DNA of 5,494 nucleotides, from assembly GCA_030754475.1 (NCBI GenBank), contig JASMAE010000189.1:1-5494 (forward strand). The letters run 5' to 3'. This document shows positions 1-4,762 of this stretch, in pieces; the first letter of the stretch is position 1; every line of letters starts with the position of its first letter. The notes beneath the pieces were generated by a model. It was not told the origin of the DNA and searched no databases. It saw only the letters and a list, made by a program, of their open reading frames with translations. The translations under genes were made by a program, and so were the position numbers. Source of the stretch: Rhodospirillales bacterium (lineage in GTDB: Bacteria > Pseudomonadota > Alphaproteobacteria > Rhodospirillales > JASLLV01).

Positions 1-1
1 C

Positions 2-316
2 CTGGGCAAGGGGCTGGAATCGCTCGACGCGCTGATCGCCGAAGGCCGGACCGGCACCTTCGACTTCGCTTTCATCGACGCCGACAAGAAGAACTACCGG
101 GGCTATTACGAGAAATCGCTCACGCTCCTGCGGGCCGGCGGCCTGGTCGCCGTCGACAACGTCTTTTGGGGCGGGAAGGTGGCGGACCCCGGCGACGACG
201 CGGACAGCACCCGCGCCATCCGCGACTTCAACGCGATGGTGCACGAGGACGCGCGTGTCGACGCGAGCCTGATTCCCATCGGCGATGGCTTGACGCTTGC
301 GCTGAAGCGCGCGTGA
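2..316 (+). CDS. SAM-dependent O-methyltransferase, catechol/caffeoyl-CoA type (C-terminal part)
   Basis: The last 104 codons of a gene entering from the left edge, ending at TGA 314-316. The protein resembles the class I SAM-dependent O-methyltransferase family 3 (caffeoyl-CoA/catechol O-methyltransferase fold), cytosolic enzymes that methylate a hydroxyl on small, often catecholic, molecules using a divalent metal. Visible family marks are FDFAFIDADKKNY (fragment residues 20-32), where the first Asp of IDAD is a family metal ligand, and VDNVFW (51-56), where Asp-Asn supply the other two ligands. The C-terminal GDGLTLALKR strand is also typical. The N-terminal half, with the main SAM-binding GxGxG loop, lies outside the window. 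The substrate cannot be deduced. The gene converges on hemN with only 12 bp between the stop codons, and no terminator hairpin is evident there. Confidence 0.88.
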   Translation: MGKGLESLDALIAEGRTGTFDFAFIDADKKNYRGYYEKSLTLLRAGGLVAVDNVFWGGKVADPGDDADSTRAIRDFNAMVHEDARVDASLIPIGDGLTLALKRA

Positions 317-328
317 GGCGGGGGCGGC

Positions 329-1699
329 TCAGATCGCCTTGGCGTGGCGGGTCTCGCCCGGGTTCAGGTAGGCGTCGAAGGCGGCCGCGACCAATCGCAC
401 GAACGGCCGCCCGCCTTCGGTGACACGGACCCGCATGTGCTTGCGCTCGGCGATTCCGTCGTCCACCAGAGAGGCTATCGCGGCGAACGCGCCCGCAAGC
501 GCATCCGCGTCCACCCCGTGGCGGCGGCACGCCGCGCCCACGTCCACCTCCATGTCGCACATCAAGCGCTCGATGATCTCGCGGCGCAGCCGATCGTCTT
601 CGCTGAGCGCGATCCCGCGTGTGACCGCGAAGCGGCCGGATGAGACCGCGCGCATGTAATCGCGGATGGGCGCGGCGTTCTGCGCATAGCCCTGGGGCAG
701 CGAGCCAATGGCCGAGGCCCCGAAGCCGAGAAGCGTAGCTGCGGTGTCGGTGGTGTAGCCCTGGAAGTTCCGATGCAGGCGTCCGCTCTTGGCGGCGACG
801 GCAAGGGGATCGGTGGATTTCGCGAAATGATCGAGGCCGATGGCGACGTAGCCACGGCCCTCCAGCGCCGCGGTCGCGGCCTCGATCTGGTCCCAGCGTT
901 CGTCCGCGGACGGCAGCGCGGCCTCGTCGATCAGCCGTTGGTTGGCCTTCATCCAGGGAACATGGGCGTAGCCGAACAACGCCACCCGGCCGGGCCCGAG
1001 GTCGGCTGCCATCTCGGCGGTGCGGGCGATGCCGCGGGCGGTCTGATGCGGCAGACCGAACATGAGGTCGATGTTGAACGCCGCGATGCCGGCGCCCTGA
1101 AGCCAGCCGATTACGCGCTCGGTTTCCTCGAAGCTCTGCACACGGTTGATCGCGCGTTGAACGCGGGCGTCGAAATCCTGAACCCCCAGACTCGCGCGGT
1201 TGATCCCTGCGCGGCCCAGCGTTTGGGCGGTCTCGGGGCGGACGTCGCGCGGATCGAGCTCGACGGCGATCTCGGCGTCGGCGCAGAAGTCGAACCGTTC
1301 GCCGAGGTGGCCCATCAGCCGCAGCCAGTCGGCGTCTCGCATCAAGGACGGGCTGCCGCCGCCCCAGTGCACGTGGCGAACGGGCATCGGTTCGCCCAAG
1401 GTATCGGCGACCAGCGTGATTTCCCGATCGAGGGCGTCTAAGTACTTGGCGACGGGATCGTAGCGCTGCACGATCTTCGTGTGACAGCCGCAGAACCAGC
1501 ACAACCGGTCACAAAAGGGAACGTGCAGGTAGAGCGACAACTCCTCGGACCGGTCCAATTCGGCCAGCCATGCGCCGTAGGCGGCCGCGTCCACACCCGT
1601 GCCGAAGTGCGGCGCCGTCGGATAGCTCGTGTATCGCGGCACCCTGAGATCGTATTTCCGGACCACGTCGTGAAGCATGGCGGGCAAGCTAACCGTCAA
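329..1699 (-). CDS. hemN: Oxygen-independent coproporphyrinogen III oxidase HemN
   Basis: A 456-aa radical-SAM enzyme of usual HemN length. It decarboxylates two propionates of coproporphyrinogen III to give protoporphyrinogen IX without O2, in the cytosolic haem pathway. Visible marks are PRYTSYPTAPHF (21-32), YLHVPFCDRLCWFCGC (57-72) with Cys63, Cys67 and Cys70 as cluster ligands plus the HemN-typical Cys72, GGGSPS (113-118, SAM-binding Gly motif), DLMFGLPHQT (211-220), YAHVPWMKANQ (244-254), NFQGYTT (311-317) and a C-terminal HemN_C region (about 370-445). The chosen start is TTG at 1699-1697, because AAGGAGGG lies 9 nt upstream. ATG at 1678-1676 (residue 8) is the alternative and lacks a Shine-Dalgarno. 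Both starts leave the conserved N-terminus intact. Two FNR-type boxes sit directly upstream, fitting induction at low oxygen. The neighbouring methyltransferase is convergent and so not in the same operon. Confidence 0.97.
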   Translation of the reverse strand: MTVSLPAMLHDVVRKYDLRVPRYTSYPTAPHFGTGVDAAAYGAWLAELDRSEELSLYLHVPFCDRLCWFCGCHTKIVQRYDPVAKYLDALDREITLVADTLGEPMPVRHVHWGGGSPSLMRDADWLRLMGHLGERFDFCADAEIAVELDPRDVRPETAQTLGRAGINRASLGVQDFDARVQRAINRVQSFEETERVIGWLQGAGIAAFNIDLMFGLPHQTARGIARTAEMAADLGPGRVALFGYAHVPWMKANQRLIDEAALPSADERWDQIEAATAALEGRGYVAIGLDHFAKSTDPLAVAAKSGRLHRNFQGYTTDTAATLLGFGASAIGSLPQGYAQNAAPIRDYMRAVSSGRFAVTRGIALSEDDRLRREIIERLMCDMEVDVGAACRRHGVDADALAGAFAAIASLVDDGIAERKHMRVRVTEGGRPFVRLVAAAFDAYLNPGETRHAKAI

Positions 1700-1707
1700 T
1701 AGGCATT

Positions 1708-1715
1708 CCCTCCTT
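1708..1715 (-). promoter_or_regulatory. Shine-Dalgarno of hemN supporting a TTG start
   Basis: On the minus strand AAGGAGGG precedes TTG 1699-1697 with normal spacing, whereas ATG 1678-1676 has no purine-rich site. This decides the start in favour of TTG. The site overlaps by two bases the nearer FNR-type palindrome, which is unusual and leaves little room for a transcription start between operator and ribosome binding site. Confidence 0.6.
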
Positions 1716-1727
1716 GAGATAGGTCAA
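1714..1727 (-). promoter_or_regulatory. FNR/Anr-type operator, proximal to hemN
   Basis: TTGAGATAGGTCAA on the plus strand (TTGACCTATCTCAA on the minus strand) matches the core TTGA-N6-TCAA of the FNR/FnrL/Anr/Dnr family, with both half-sites perfect. FNR-family control of hemN is well established in proteobacteria. The centre is 1720.5, which is 42 bp from the A of the alternative hemN ATG at 1678. Activation or repression cannot be told from the sequence. Confidence 0.7.
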
Positions 1728-1730
1728 ACT

Positions 1731-1744
1731 TTGAGAAAGGTCAA
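1731..1744 (-). promoter_or_regulatory. FNR/Anr-type operator, distal to hemN
   Basis: TTGAGAAAGGTCAA, a second perfect TTGA-N6-TCAA palindrome, differs from the proximal box at one base and lies 17 bp away centre to centre. Two such matches side by side in the hemN upstream region make a chance origin unlikely. The pair also lies upstream of the divergent gene at 1840, but no -10 box is found at the class II distance on that side. Confidence 0.68.
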
Positions 1745-1775
1745 ACGCGTGCCCGATCCAAGCAGGGCGGGCCAG

Positions 1776-1805
1776 TTGTAATTCCCGAGCCGGACCGGCT
1801 AAGGT
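1776..1805 (+). promoter_or_regulatory. Weak candidate promoter for the exported protein at 1840
   Basis: TTGTAA (1776-1781) and TAAGGT (1800-1805) are separated by 18 bp and match the sigma-70 hexamers at 4/6 and 3/6. The start codon lies 34 bp past the -10 candidate. This is only the best pair visible in the gap; TGTAAT at 1777-1782 is an alternative -10 with no clear -35. Confidence 0.25.
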
Positions 1806-1839
1806 TTTCGGTGCCTGCGCATCACAGGACCGTCACGCC

Positions 1840-2247
1840 ATGAGAATCCTATCCGTCGCCATCCTCGCAGCTCTATTCGCGATCGTGTCCTCGGGTGGGG
1901 CAGCGTGGGCCGAGGACTACCGCGGCGTCGATGTGCACGTGACCAATCGGGGCATCGAGAGCGTCGCCGAAATGCGGCTCTACGTGTACAAATGTAACCA
2001 CTTCTCGGAACAGGTTCATATCCCGCAGGGCGAGGACGCCGAAGTACACATCGCCGTTTGCCCGGCTGTCGCGGGCGAAATGGTCCTCGTGATCGTCGAG
2101 GGGTTTATCGAATACGCCGACCGCTGGGCGGGGTTCACGGGAAGCCGGGCGTGTCCGCCATCGGGGCCGAAGGGGGGATCGGCGCAGGTGGGCATCACGC
2201 TCCACGAAGTTTCCGGCCGGGAACTGCGCGTGCGCTGCACCGAATAG
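1840..2247 (+). CDS. Exported small protein of unknown function with four cysteines
   Basis: A 135-aa protein that I do not recognise. Residues 1-24 form a clear Sec signal peptide: MRI, then a hydrophobic core, ending AWA before EDYRG, so a periplasmic or secreted mature protein of about 111 residues is expected. The mature part starts with a beta-strand-like pattern (RGVDVHVTNRG) and holds four cysteines (in CNHFS, AVCPAV, RACPPS and RVRCTE), enough for two disulfides. No lipobox and no membrane segment beyond the leader are seen. The ATG at 1840 is preceded by AGGA (1826-1829), 10 nt away. The gene diverges from hemN and shares its upstream region with the two FNR-type boxes, so co-regulation is possible but unproven. 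The 3' side runs into a GC-rich stretch and then an AT-rich island. Confidence 0.82.
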   Translation: MRILSVAILAALFAIVSSGGAAWAEDYRGVDVHVTNRGIESVAEMRLYVYKCNHFSEQVHIPQGEDAEVHIAVCPAVAGEMVLVIVEGFIEYADRWAGFTGSRACPPSGPKGGSAQVGITLHEVSGRELRVRCTE

Positions 2248-2276
2248 CGCTTGGGCCGCGCGTACCACGTCGCGTT

Positions 2277-2292
2277 TGCGCACGCGCACGCG
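2277..2292. repeat. Alternating purine/pyrimidine tract (Z-DNA-prone)
   Basis: TGCGCACGCGCACGCG is sixteen bases of strict alternation dominated by CG and CA/TG steps, the class of sequence that most readily adopts left-handed DNA under negative supercoiling. It lies 30 bp past the stop of the upstream gene and about 45 bp before the AT-rich island. Whether it forms Z-DNA in the cell is inference. Confidence 0.4.
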
Positions 2293-2294
2293 GG

Positions 2295-2309
2295 CGCGCC
2301 GTCGGCGCG
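2295..2309 (+). terminator. Weak hairpin after the exported-protein gene
   Basis: CGCGCC-GTC-GGCGCG forms a perfect 6-bp all-GC stem with a 3-nt loop, 47 bp past the stop at 2247. No T-run follows, so it is at most a weak or factor-dependent terminator. Its sequence closely resembles the longer hairpin after the pseudopilin pair (3669-3687). Confidence 0.25.
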
Positions 2310-2337
2310 GGCGCCTCCGGTCCACGGCCGTTCGTGG

Positions 2338-2445
2338 AATTACCAATTTTGTTTCAAATTTTAGAAAAAGCAATGAAAATAAGTAATAAATGAAGTAAAA
2401 AACGTTTAATTCGACGCGCGCACGAAATAATACTATAATAAACTT
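2338..2445. other. AT-rich island upstream of the pseudopilin operon
   Basis: Positions 2341-2400 contain only 11 G or C in 60 bases, in a window that is otherwise strongly GC-rich. No protein gene can be supported inside. The island ends in the promoter of the pseudopilin pair. Likely roles are easy strand opening or binding of an AT-binding silencer or nucleoid protein; a remnant of transferred DNA is the other explanation. The boundary with the GC-rich stretch on the left (2248-2330) is sharp. Confidence 0.6.
2411..2439 (+). promoter_or_regulatory. Sigma-70-type promoter of the pseudopilin pair, probably leaderless
   Basis: TCGACG (2411-2416, 4/6 match to TTGACA), a 17-bp spacer, then a perfect TATAAT (2434-2439). 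Only six bases (AAACTT) separate the -10 box from ATG 2446, so the expected transcription start coincides with the start codon and no Shine-Dalgarno can be present. This geometry is that of a leaderless mRNA. If translation instead begins at a downstream in-frame codon such as GTG 2503, the promoter would give a 5' leader of about 57 nt. Confidence 0.6.
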
Positions 2446-3099
2446 ATGGTGATGTCGTTTTTCGTTATGTGCGGGGCGTCGTCGGCACGCGCGCTTGGGG
2501 CCGTGTTTCGGGGGCGGCGCTTCCCCGGTTCGTGTACGGCGCCGGGTGACGACGCCGGTTCGGCGGCGGTCGAATTCGCCTTCGCGGCGCCGATTCTGTT
2601 CCTCATCGCCGTGGCCGCCATCGAGTTCGGAATGGTGATGTTGGTGACGACGCTCGCGGAAAGCGCCTTGCGCGATGCCGCGCGGTTCGGCGTGACGGGC
2701 CTCGAGGTCGCCGGCCAGACCCGCTTGGAGAGGGTCGTCGACATGATCTCGGAGCGGACGTTCGGCCTCGTCAACATGGAAGATGCGGACATTCAGGTTC
2801 TCGTCTATCCGGGGTTCGAGGACGTGGGCCTGGGCGAATCCTTTGTCGACGGAAACGGAAATGGCGTCTTCGACGCGGGCGAGACGTTCACCGACGACAA
2901 CGGAAACGGCGTTTGGGACGCCGACGTCGGTGTCGCCGGTGCCGGAGGGTCCGGCGAAGTGGTGGTCTACCGATTCCGCTACGCCTGGCCGTTGCTGACG
3001 CCGTTGGGTGCGGGCGTGATCGGCACGGACGGGCACTTGACCATCGAGGCGGGGCTGGCCGTCCGCAACGAGCCCTGGGGAGAGGGCGGGGCCCCGTGA
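2446..3099 (+). CDS. TadE-like pseudopilin with EF-hand-like calcium loops
   Basis: A 217-aa protein of the TadE/TadG type, minor pseudopilins of Flp/Tad pilus systems. The N-terminal mark is G38|SAAVEF, a prepilin-like site with Glu43 at +5 of the mature protein, followed by one hydrophobic segment (about 45-68). In Tad systems such sites are cut by the TadV-type peptidase. The exported part carries two tandem calcium-type loops: residues 135-146 have Asp, Asn, Asn, Asp, Glu at loop positions 1, 3, 5, 9, 12, and residues 150-161 are similar but end in Val instead of Glu. Related alphaproteobacterial TadE proteins carry such loops, to my knowledge. The 38 residues before the cleavage site are longer than usual, so GTG 2503 (residue 20) is a possible alternative start. 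It overlaps the next gene by 4 bp (GTGA), indicating coupling. No other tad/cpa gene is in the window. Confidence 0.85.
   Translation: MVMSFFVMCGASSARALGAVFRGRRFPGSCTAPGDDAGSAAVEFAFAAPILFLIAVAAIEFGMVMLVTTLAESALRDAARFGVTGLEVAGQTRLERVVDMISERTFGLVNMEDADIQVLVYPGFEDVGLGESFVDGNGNGVFDAGETFTDDNGNGVWDADVGVAGAGGSGEVVVYRFRYAWPLLTPLGAGVIGTDGHLTIEAGLAVRNEPWGEGGAP
2848..2937 (+). repeat. Two 45-bp units encoding tandem calcium-type loops
   Basis: Unit starts at 2848 and 2893 code for D-G-N-G-N-G-V-F-D and D-D-N-G-N-G-V-W-D. The first 33 bases of the units agree at about 25 positions, so the repeat is visible in DNA as well as protein, consistent with an internal duplication. It lies wholly within the TadE-like gene. 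Confidence 0.7.
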
Positions 3100-3668
3100 A
3101 CGCGACCCGGTCTTGGCCTATTTTCAGCGGTATTCGCGCCGTCGCCGGCGATCGTCGCGGTGCCATCGCACTCGAGCTGGCAATGGCGATCCCCGTCATC
3201 GTGCTCCTCGTGTCTTCGGGAATCGAGATCACCCGCTTTCTTCTTCTCAACCAAAAGATCGAGCGGGCTTCGGCGACCATGGCCGACTTGGTTTCGCAGT
3301 CAGAAAACTTGAGCGAAAGCGCGCTCGACAATTTGTTCGCCGCCGCGGGCTACGTGGTGGCGCCCTACGACATCGCGTCGGACGGCCGCATCGTCGTCTC
3401 ATCGCTCGGGGGCGGTGAGGGGCCCGCGACGGTGCTCTGGCAGCGCGCGTTCGGCGCGGCTTCCGGTGTCAGCGCGATCGGGACGGAAGGCGGGCCAGCG
3501 AGTCTGCCGGCAGGCTTCATTCTTCGCGCCAGTGAGGCCGCAATCGTCGCCGAGGTGTTCTTCGACTACCGGCCCGCCTTTTTCGACCGCGTGTTTGAGC
3601 CGAGCATGCTGCATGCGACCGCAATCCACCGGCCCCGGTTTGGTGCGCTCGCGAGCCTCGCTCCTTGA
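3096..3668 (+). CDS. TadE/TadF-like pseudopilin, second gene of the pair
   Basis: A 190-aa protein from GTG 3096, whose TG is shared with the upstream stop (GTGA overlap). The purine-rich run at 3077-3086 (GGGGAGAGGG) lies 9 nt before the GTG and supports this start over any upstream one in the same frame. The N-terminus has G22|AIALEL with Glu27 at +5, then a hydrophobic stretch (about 28-50, AIPVIVLLVSSGIEITRFLL), so it is predicted to be cut and inserted like a type IV pseudopilin. Residues 51-75 look helical and amphipathic, and the rest is an exported domain of no recognised enzyme type, without cysteines. Two short pseudopilins made together fit the TadE/TadF pair of Tad systems, or an orphan surface apparatus. 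The gene is followed immediately by a GC hairpin. Confidence 0.82.
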   Translation: MNATRSWPIFSGIRAVAGDRRGAIALELAMAIPVIVLLVSSGIEITRFLLLNQKIERASATMADLVSQSENLSESALDNLFAAAGYVVAPYDIASDGRIVVSSLGGGEGPATVLWQRAFGAASGVSAIGTEGGPASLPAGFILRASEAAIVAEVFFDYRPAFFDRVFEPSMLHATAIHRPRFGALASLAP

Positions 3669-3687
3669 GCGCGCCGTCGCGGCGCGC
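3669..3687 (+). terminator. GC hairpin directly after the pseudopilin pair
   Basis: GCGCGCCG-TCG-CGGCGCGC is a perfect 8-bp all-GC stem with a 3-nt loop starting on the base after the TGA at 3666-3668. The first T-run (ATTTTC, about 3697-3702) comes 10 bases later, so it is not a textbook intrinsic terminator. It could end transcription with help or protect the mRNA 3' end. Confidence 0.45.
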
Positions 3688-3828
3688 GATCCGCTCATTT
3701 TCGATAAGAGTGACGAGACTAACGGCCTCGGCGGATCGCGGTTAAGCGATTCCGACCGACCACGAATACGCGCGACATAAAGGTCCGCTTCCGGCCCGAT
3801 AACGAATATTTAAGAGGTCCCGCCAAAC

Positions 3829-4113
3829 TCACTCGGCGTTGTGGCACTCCTCGGCGGAGGTGTCGAGCTGGCTGTCGTAGGCCAGGGTGCAGACCTTGCG
3901 CCGGCCGCCCTTCTCCATCACGTAGGTGGTGACGTGAACGGCGCGGTCCATGGTCTCGTAGGGCGGCAGGCCGGGCCGGCGCACGATTTGCGCCTGCTTC
4001 TCGACCACCACCCAGCCGCCCTGGCGCAAGCCGTTGACCGTTTCGCCCGCTATCGCCGGCGCCGGCGCGGCCATGAGGCACCAAAACCCCACGGCAAGTG
4101 CGATGCGTTTCAT
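3829..4113 (-). CDS. Small exported protein of unknown function
   Basis: A 94-aa protein that I do not recognise. Residues 1-22 are a clear Sec signal peptide (MKRIAL, hydrophobic core, APAIA before GETVNG), giving a mature protein of about 72 residues, probably periplasmic. The mature part contains Cys75 and Cys90, able to form one disulfide, and an alternating pattern (GGWVVVEKQAQIVRR, AVHVTTYVMEKGG, KVCTLAYD) suggesting a small beta-sheet domain. ATG 4113-4111 has only a weak purine-rich stretch upstream on the minus strand (GGGAAG, about 4123-4128). It stands alone, convergent to the pseudopilin pair with a 160-bp gap. No promoter could be identified with confidence. Confidence 0.72.
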   Translation of the reverse strand: MKRIALAVGFWCLMAAPAPAIAGETVNGLRQGGWVVVEKQAQIVRRPGLPPYETMDRAVHVTTYVMEKGGRRKVCTLAYDSQLDTSAEECHNAE

Positions 4114-4477
4114 GGTGAGTTTCTTCCCAATGTCGTGTCAGGGTAGCTCAACATAGATTCCCCGGATGATCACTTGCGGTCACCGGCAAGGCGTTTGACG
4201 ACTTAGCTGCATGGCCTGAACGGTGTCATTGGACACCGCGGCGCCCAATCTCCGCTCCAACACGGCGCATCGGCGGAATGTTCCTACCCAGCGCGCCGGC
4301 GCGTTGCCTGCCAGGCGATATTGGCACACAATCAACCCTGTTGAAGAAACTCAATCGGGATACCCCAGTTAGAGCCGATTCGCCGGCAATTCAGCGCCGG
4401 CTTCGGTGAAGACCGTCGCCGGCGTTATGGCGATTGCACCCCGAGACGTTACGGCGGCATCGGCGAGAGGAGAGGAC
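4114..4477. other. Intergenic stretch with several inverted repeats, no supported gene
   Basis: These 364 bp separate the small minus-strand gene from the fragment cluster. I see no gene I can support. They contain a perfect hairpin at 4221-4238, an overlapping imperfect inverted repeat (4228-4249, ATTGG ... CCAAT arms), a 12-bp GC palindrome CGCGCCGGCGCG (4292-4303) and, right next to it, GCCTG-C-CAGGC (4306-4316). The last about 100 bp are open in the frame of the downstream fragments from 4373 onward (after TAG 4370-4372). This stretch could hold a further unrecognised gene remnant. Confidence 0.5.
4221..4238. repeat. Perfect 7-bp inverted repeat with 4-nt loop
   Basis: CGGTGTC-ATTG-GACACCG. 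No T-run follows on either strand, so it is unlikely to be an intrinsic terminator. It shares bases with the inverted repeat 4228-4249, so the two structures would be mutually exclusive. Confidence 0.4.
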
Positions 4478-4579
4478 ATGGTGGGGCTCCTGGACGGCAA
4501 GGCCGCGATCATCACCGGCGGCGGCTCAGGCATCGGCGAGGCGACGGCACGGCTGTTCGCCCAGCAAGGCTGCAAAGAG
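4478..4579 (+). pseudogene. Short-chain dehydrogenase/reductase, 5' fragment only
   Basis: ATG 4478 follows a strong Shine-Dalgarno (AGGAGAGG, about 4468-4475). About 33 codons read as a classical SDR N-terminus: a short LLDGKAAIITGGGSGIGEATARL segment with the TGxxxGIG dinucleotide-binding loop (residues 14-20), then LFAQQGCK. At the point where the family continues with the second beta strand (of the type KVVVAD), the sequence changes to KEECTM and enters the next fragment. The rest of the roughly 250-residue enzyme, including the catalytic Tyr-x3-Lys, is missing, so this cannot be an active dehydrogenase. The frame stays open and joins the next fragment at its ATG 4589. ATG 4427 is an in-frame upstream alternative without a better ribosome site. 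Confidence 0.72.
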
Positions 4580-4588
4580 GAATGCACC

Positions 4589-4690
4589 ATGGCACAAGAG
4601 ATCGTCGTTACCTGCGCGGTCACGGGATCGCACCAGAACTTCCACAAGCATCCCAACTTTCCCATTACGCCGAAAGAAATCGCGGCCTCG
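4589..4690 (+). pseudogene. Beta-keto acid cleavage enzyme (BKACE/DUF849), 5' fragment only
   Basis: ATG 4589 has its own ribosome site (AAAGAGGA, 4574-4581, 7 nt before). The 34 codons match the start of the BKACE family: EIVVTCAVTG, then KHPNFPITPKEIAAS. In intact members this is followed by A-x-E-A-A-x-A-G-A and the metal-binding HxH of a TIM barrel of about 280-310 residues. Here similarity ends after the Ser codon at 4688-4690 and the sequence switches to GC-extreme DNA. No metal ligand or catalytic residue remains. BKACE enzymes condense a beta-keto acid with acetyl-CoA, for example in carnitine or lysine breakdown, and often sit with dehydrogenase genes, so this fragment and the SDR fragment may come from one lost operon; that link is inference. 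Confidence 0.78.
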
Positions 4691-4691
4691 T

Positions 4692-4760
4692 GGCCCGGGG
4701 GTCCGGGCGGACGGCGCCAAGGCGCGGGTCCTCGGGCGCTCGGCGGCACCCCGGAACTGA
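4692..4760 (+). pseudogene. Possible 3' tail of a lost gene before the FGE-family gene
   Basis: In the frame starting at 4692 the codons read VRADGAKARVLGRSAAPRN followed by TGA 4758-4760, ending 2 bp before ATG 4763. The tight spacing resembles an operon junction, which would make this the C-terminal tail of whatever gene once preceded the FGE-family gene. There is no recognisable domain, and 85% GC (51 of 60 bases in 4681-4740) makes open frames easy, so this is weak. Confidence 0.2.
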
Positions 4761-4762
4761 AG

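Noticed and set aside
228..1502. Long minus-strand open frame of over 400 codons within the hemN region
   Set aside because: It is an out-of-frame shadow of hemN; its translation is Arg/Pro-rich and low-complexity, while the overlapping frame shows all HemN motifs.
1714..1839. FNR boxes as class II activators of the plus-strand gene at 1840
   Set aside because: At the required distance from either box no -10-like hexamer is present on the plus strand (1767-1772 is GCGGGC).
2373..2393. Six-codon ORF (MKISNK) inside the AT-rich island, as a leader peptide
   Set aside because: There is no convincing ribosome site, no attenuator-like hairpins follow, and the operon promoter lies downstream of it.
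2396..2430. CtrA binding site (TTAA-N7-TTAA) in the pseudopilin promoter
   Set aside because: Only one TTAA half-site is present at 2406-2409; the second half at the required spacing is missing.
1873..3036. Minus-strand open frame of 387 codons covering the exported protein and the TadE-like gene
   Set aside because: It crosses an AT-rich promoter and two well-supported plus-strand genes, and its translation is Arg/His-rich without domains.
2913..3095. Upstream extension of the second pseudopilin frame to ATG 2913
   Set aside because: The extension would overlap the TadE-like gene by about 180 bp and is Arg-rich; GTG 3096 has a ribosome site and the typical short pre-cleavage segment.
4250..4316. 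Integron attC-like site (CAAC ... GTTG around the palindromes)
   Set aside because: The outer boxes do not fit RYYYAAC/GTTRRRY, and no integrase or cassette structure is visible.
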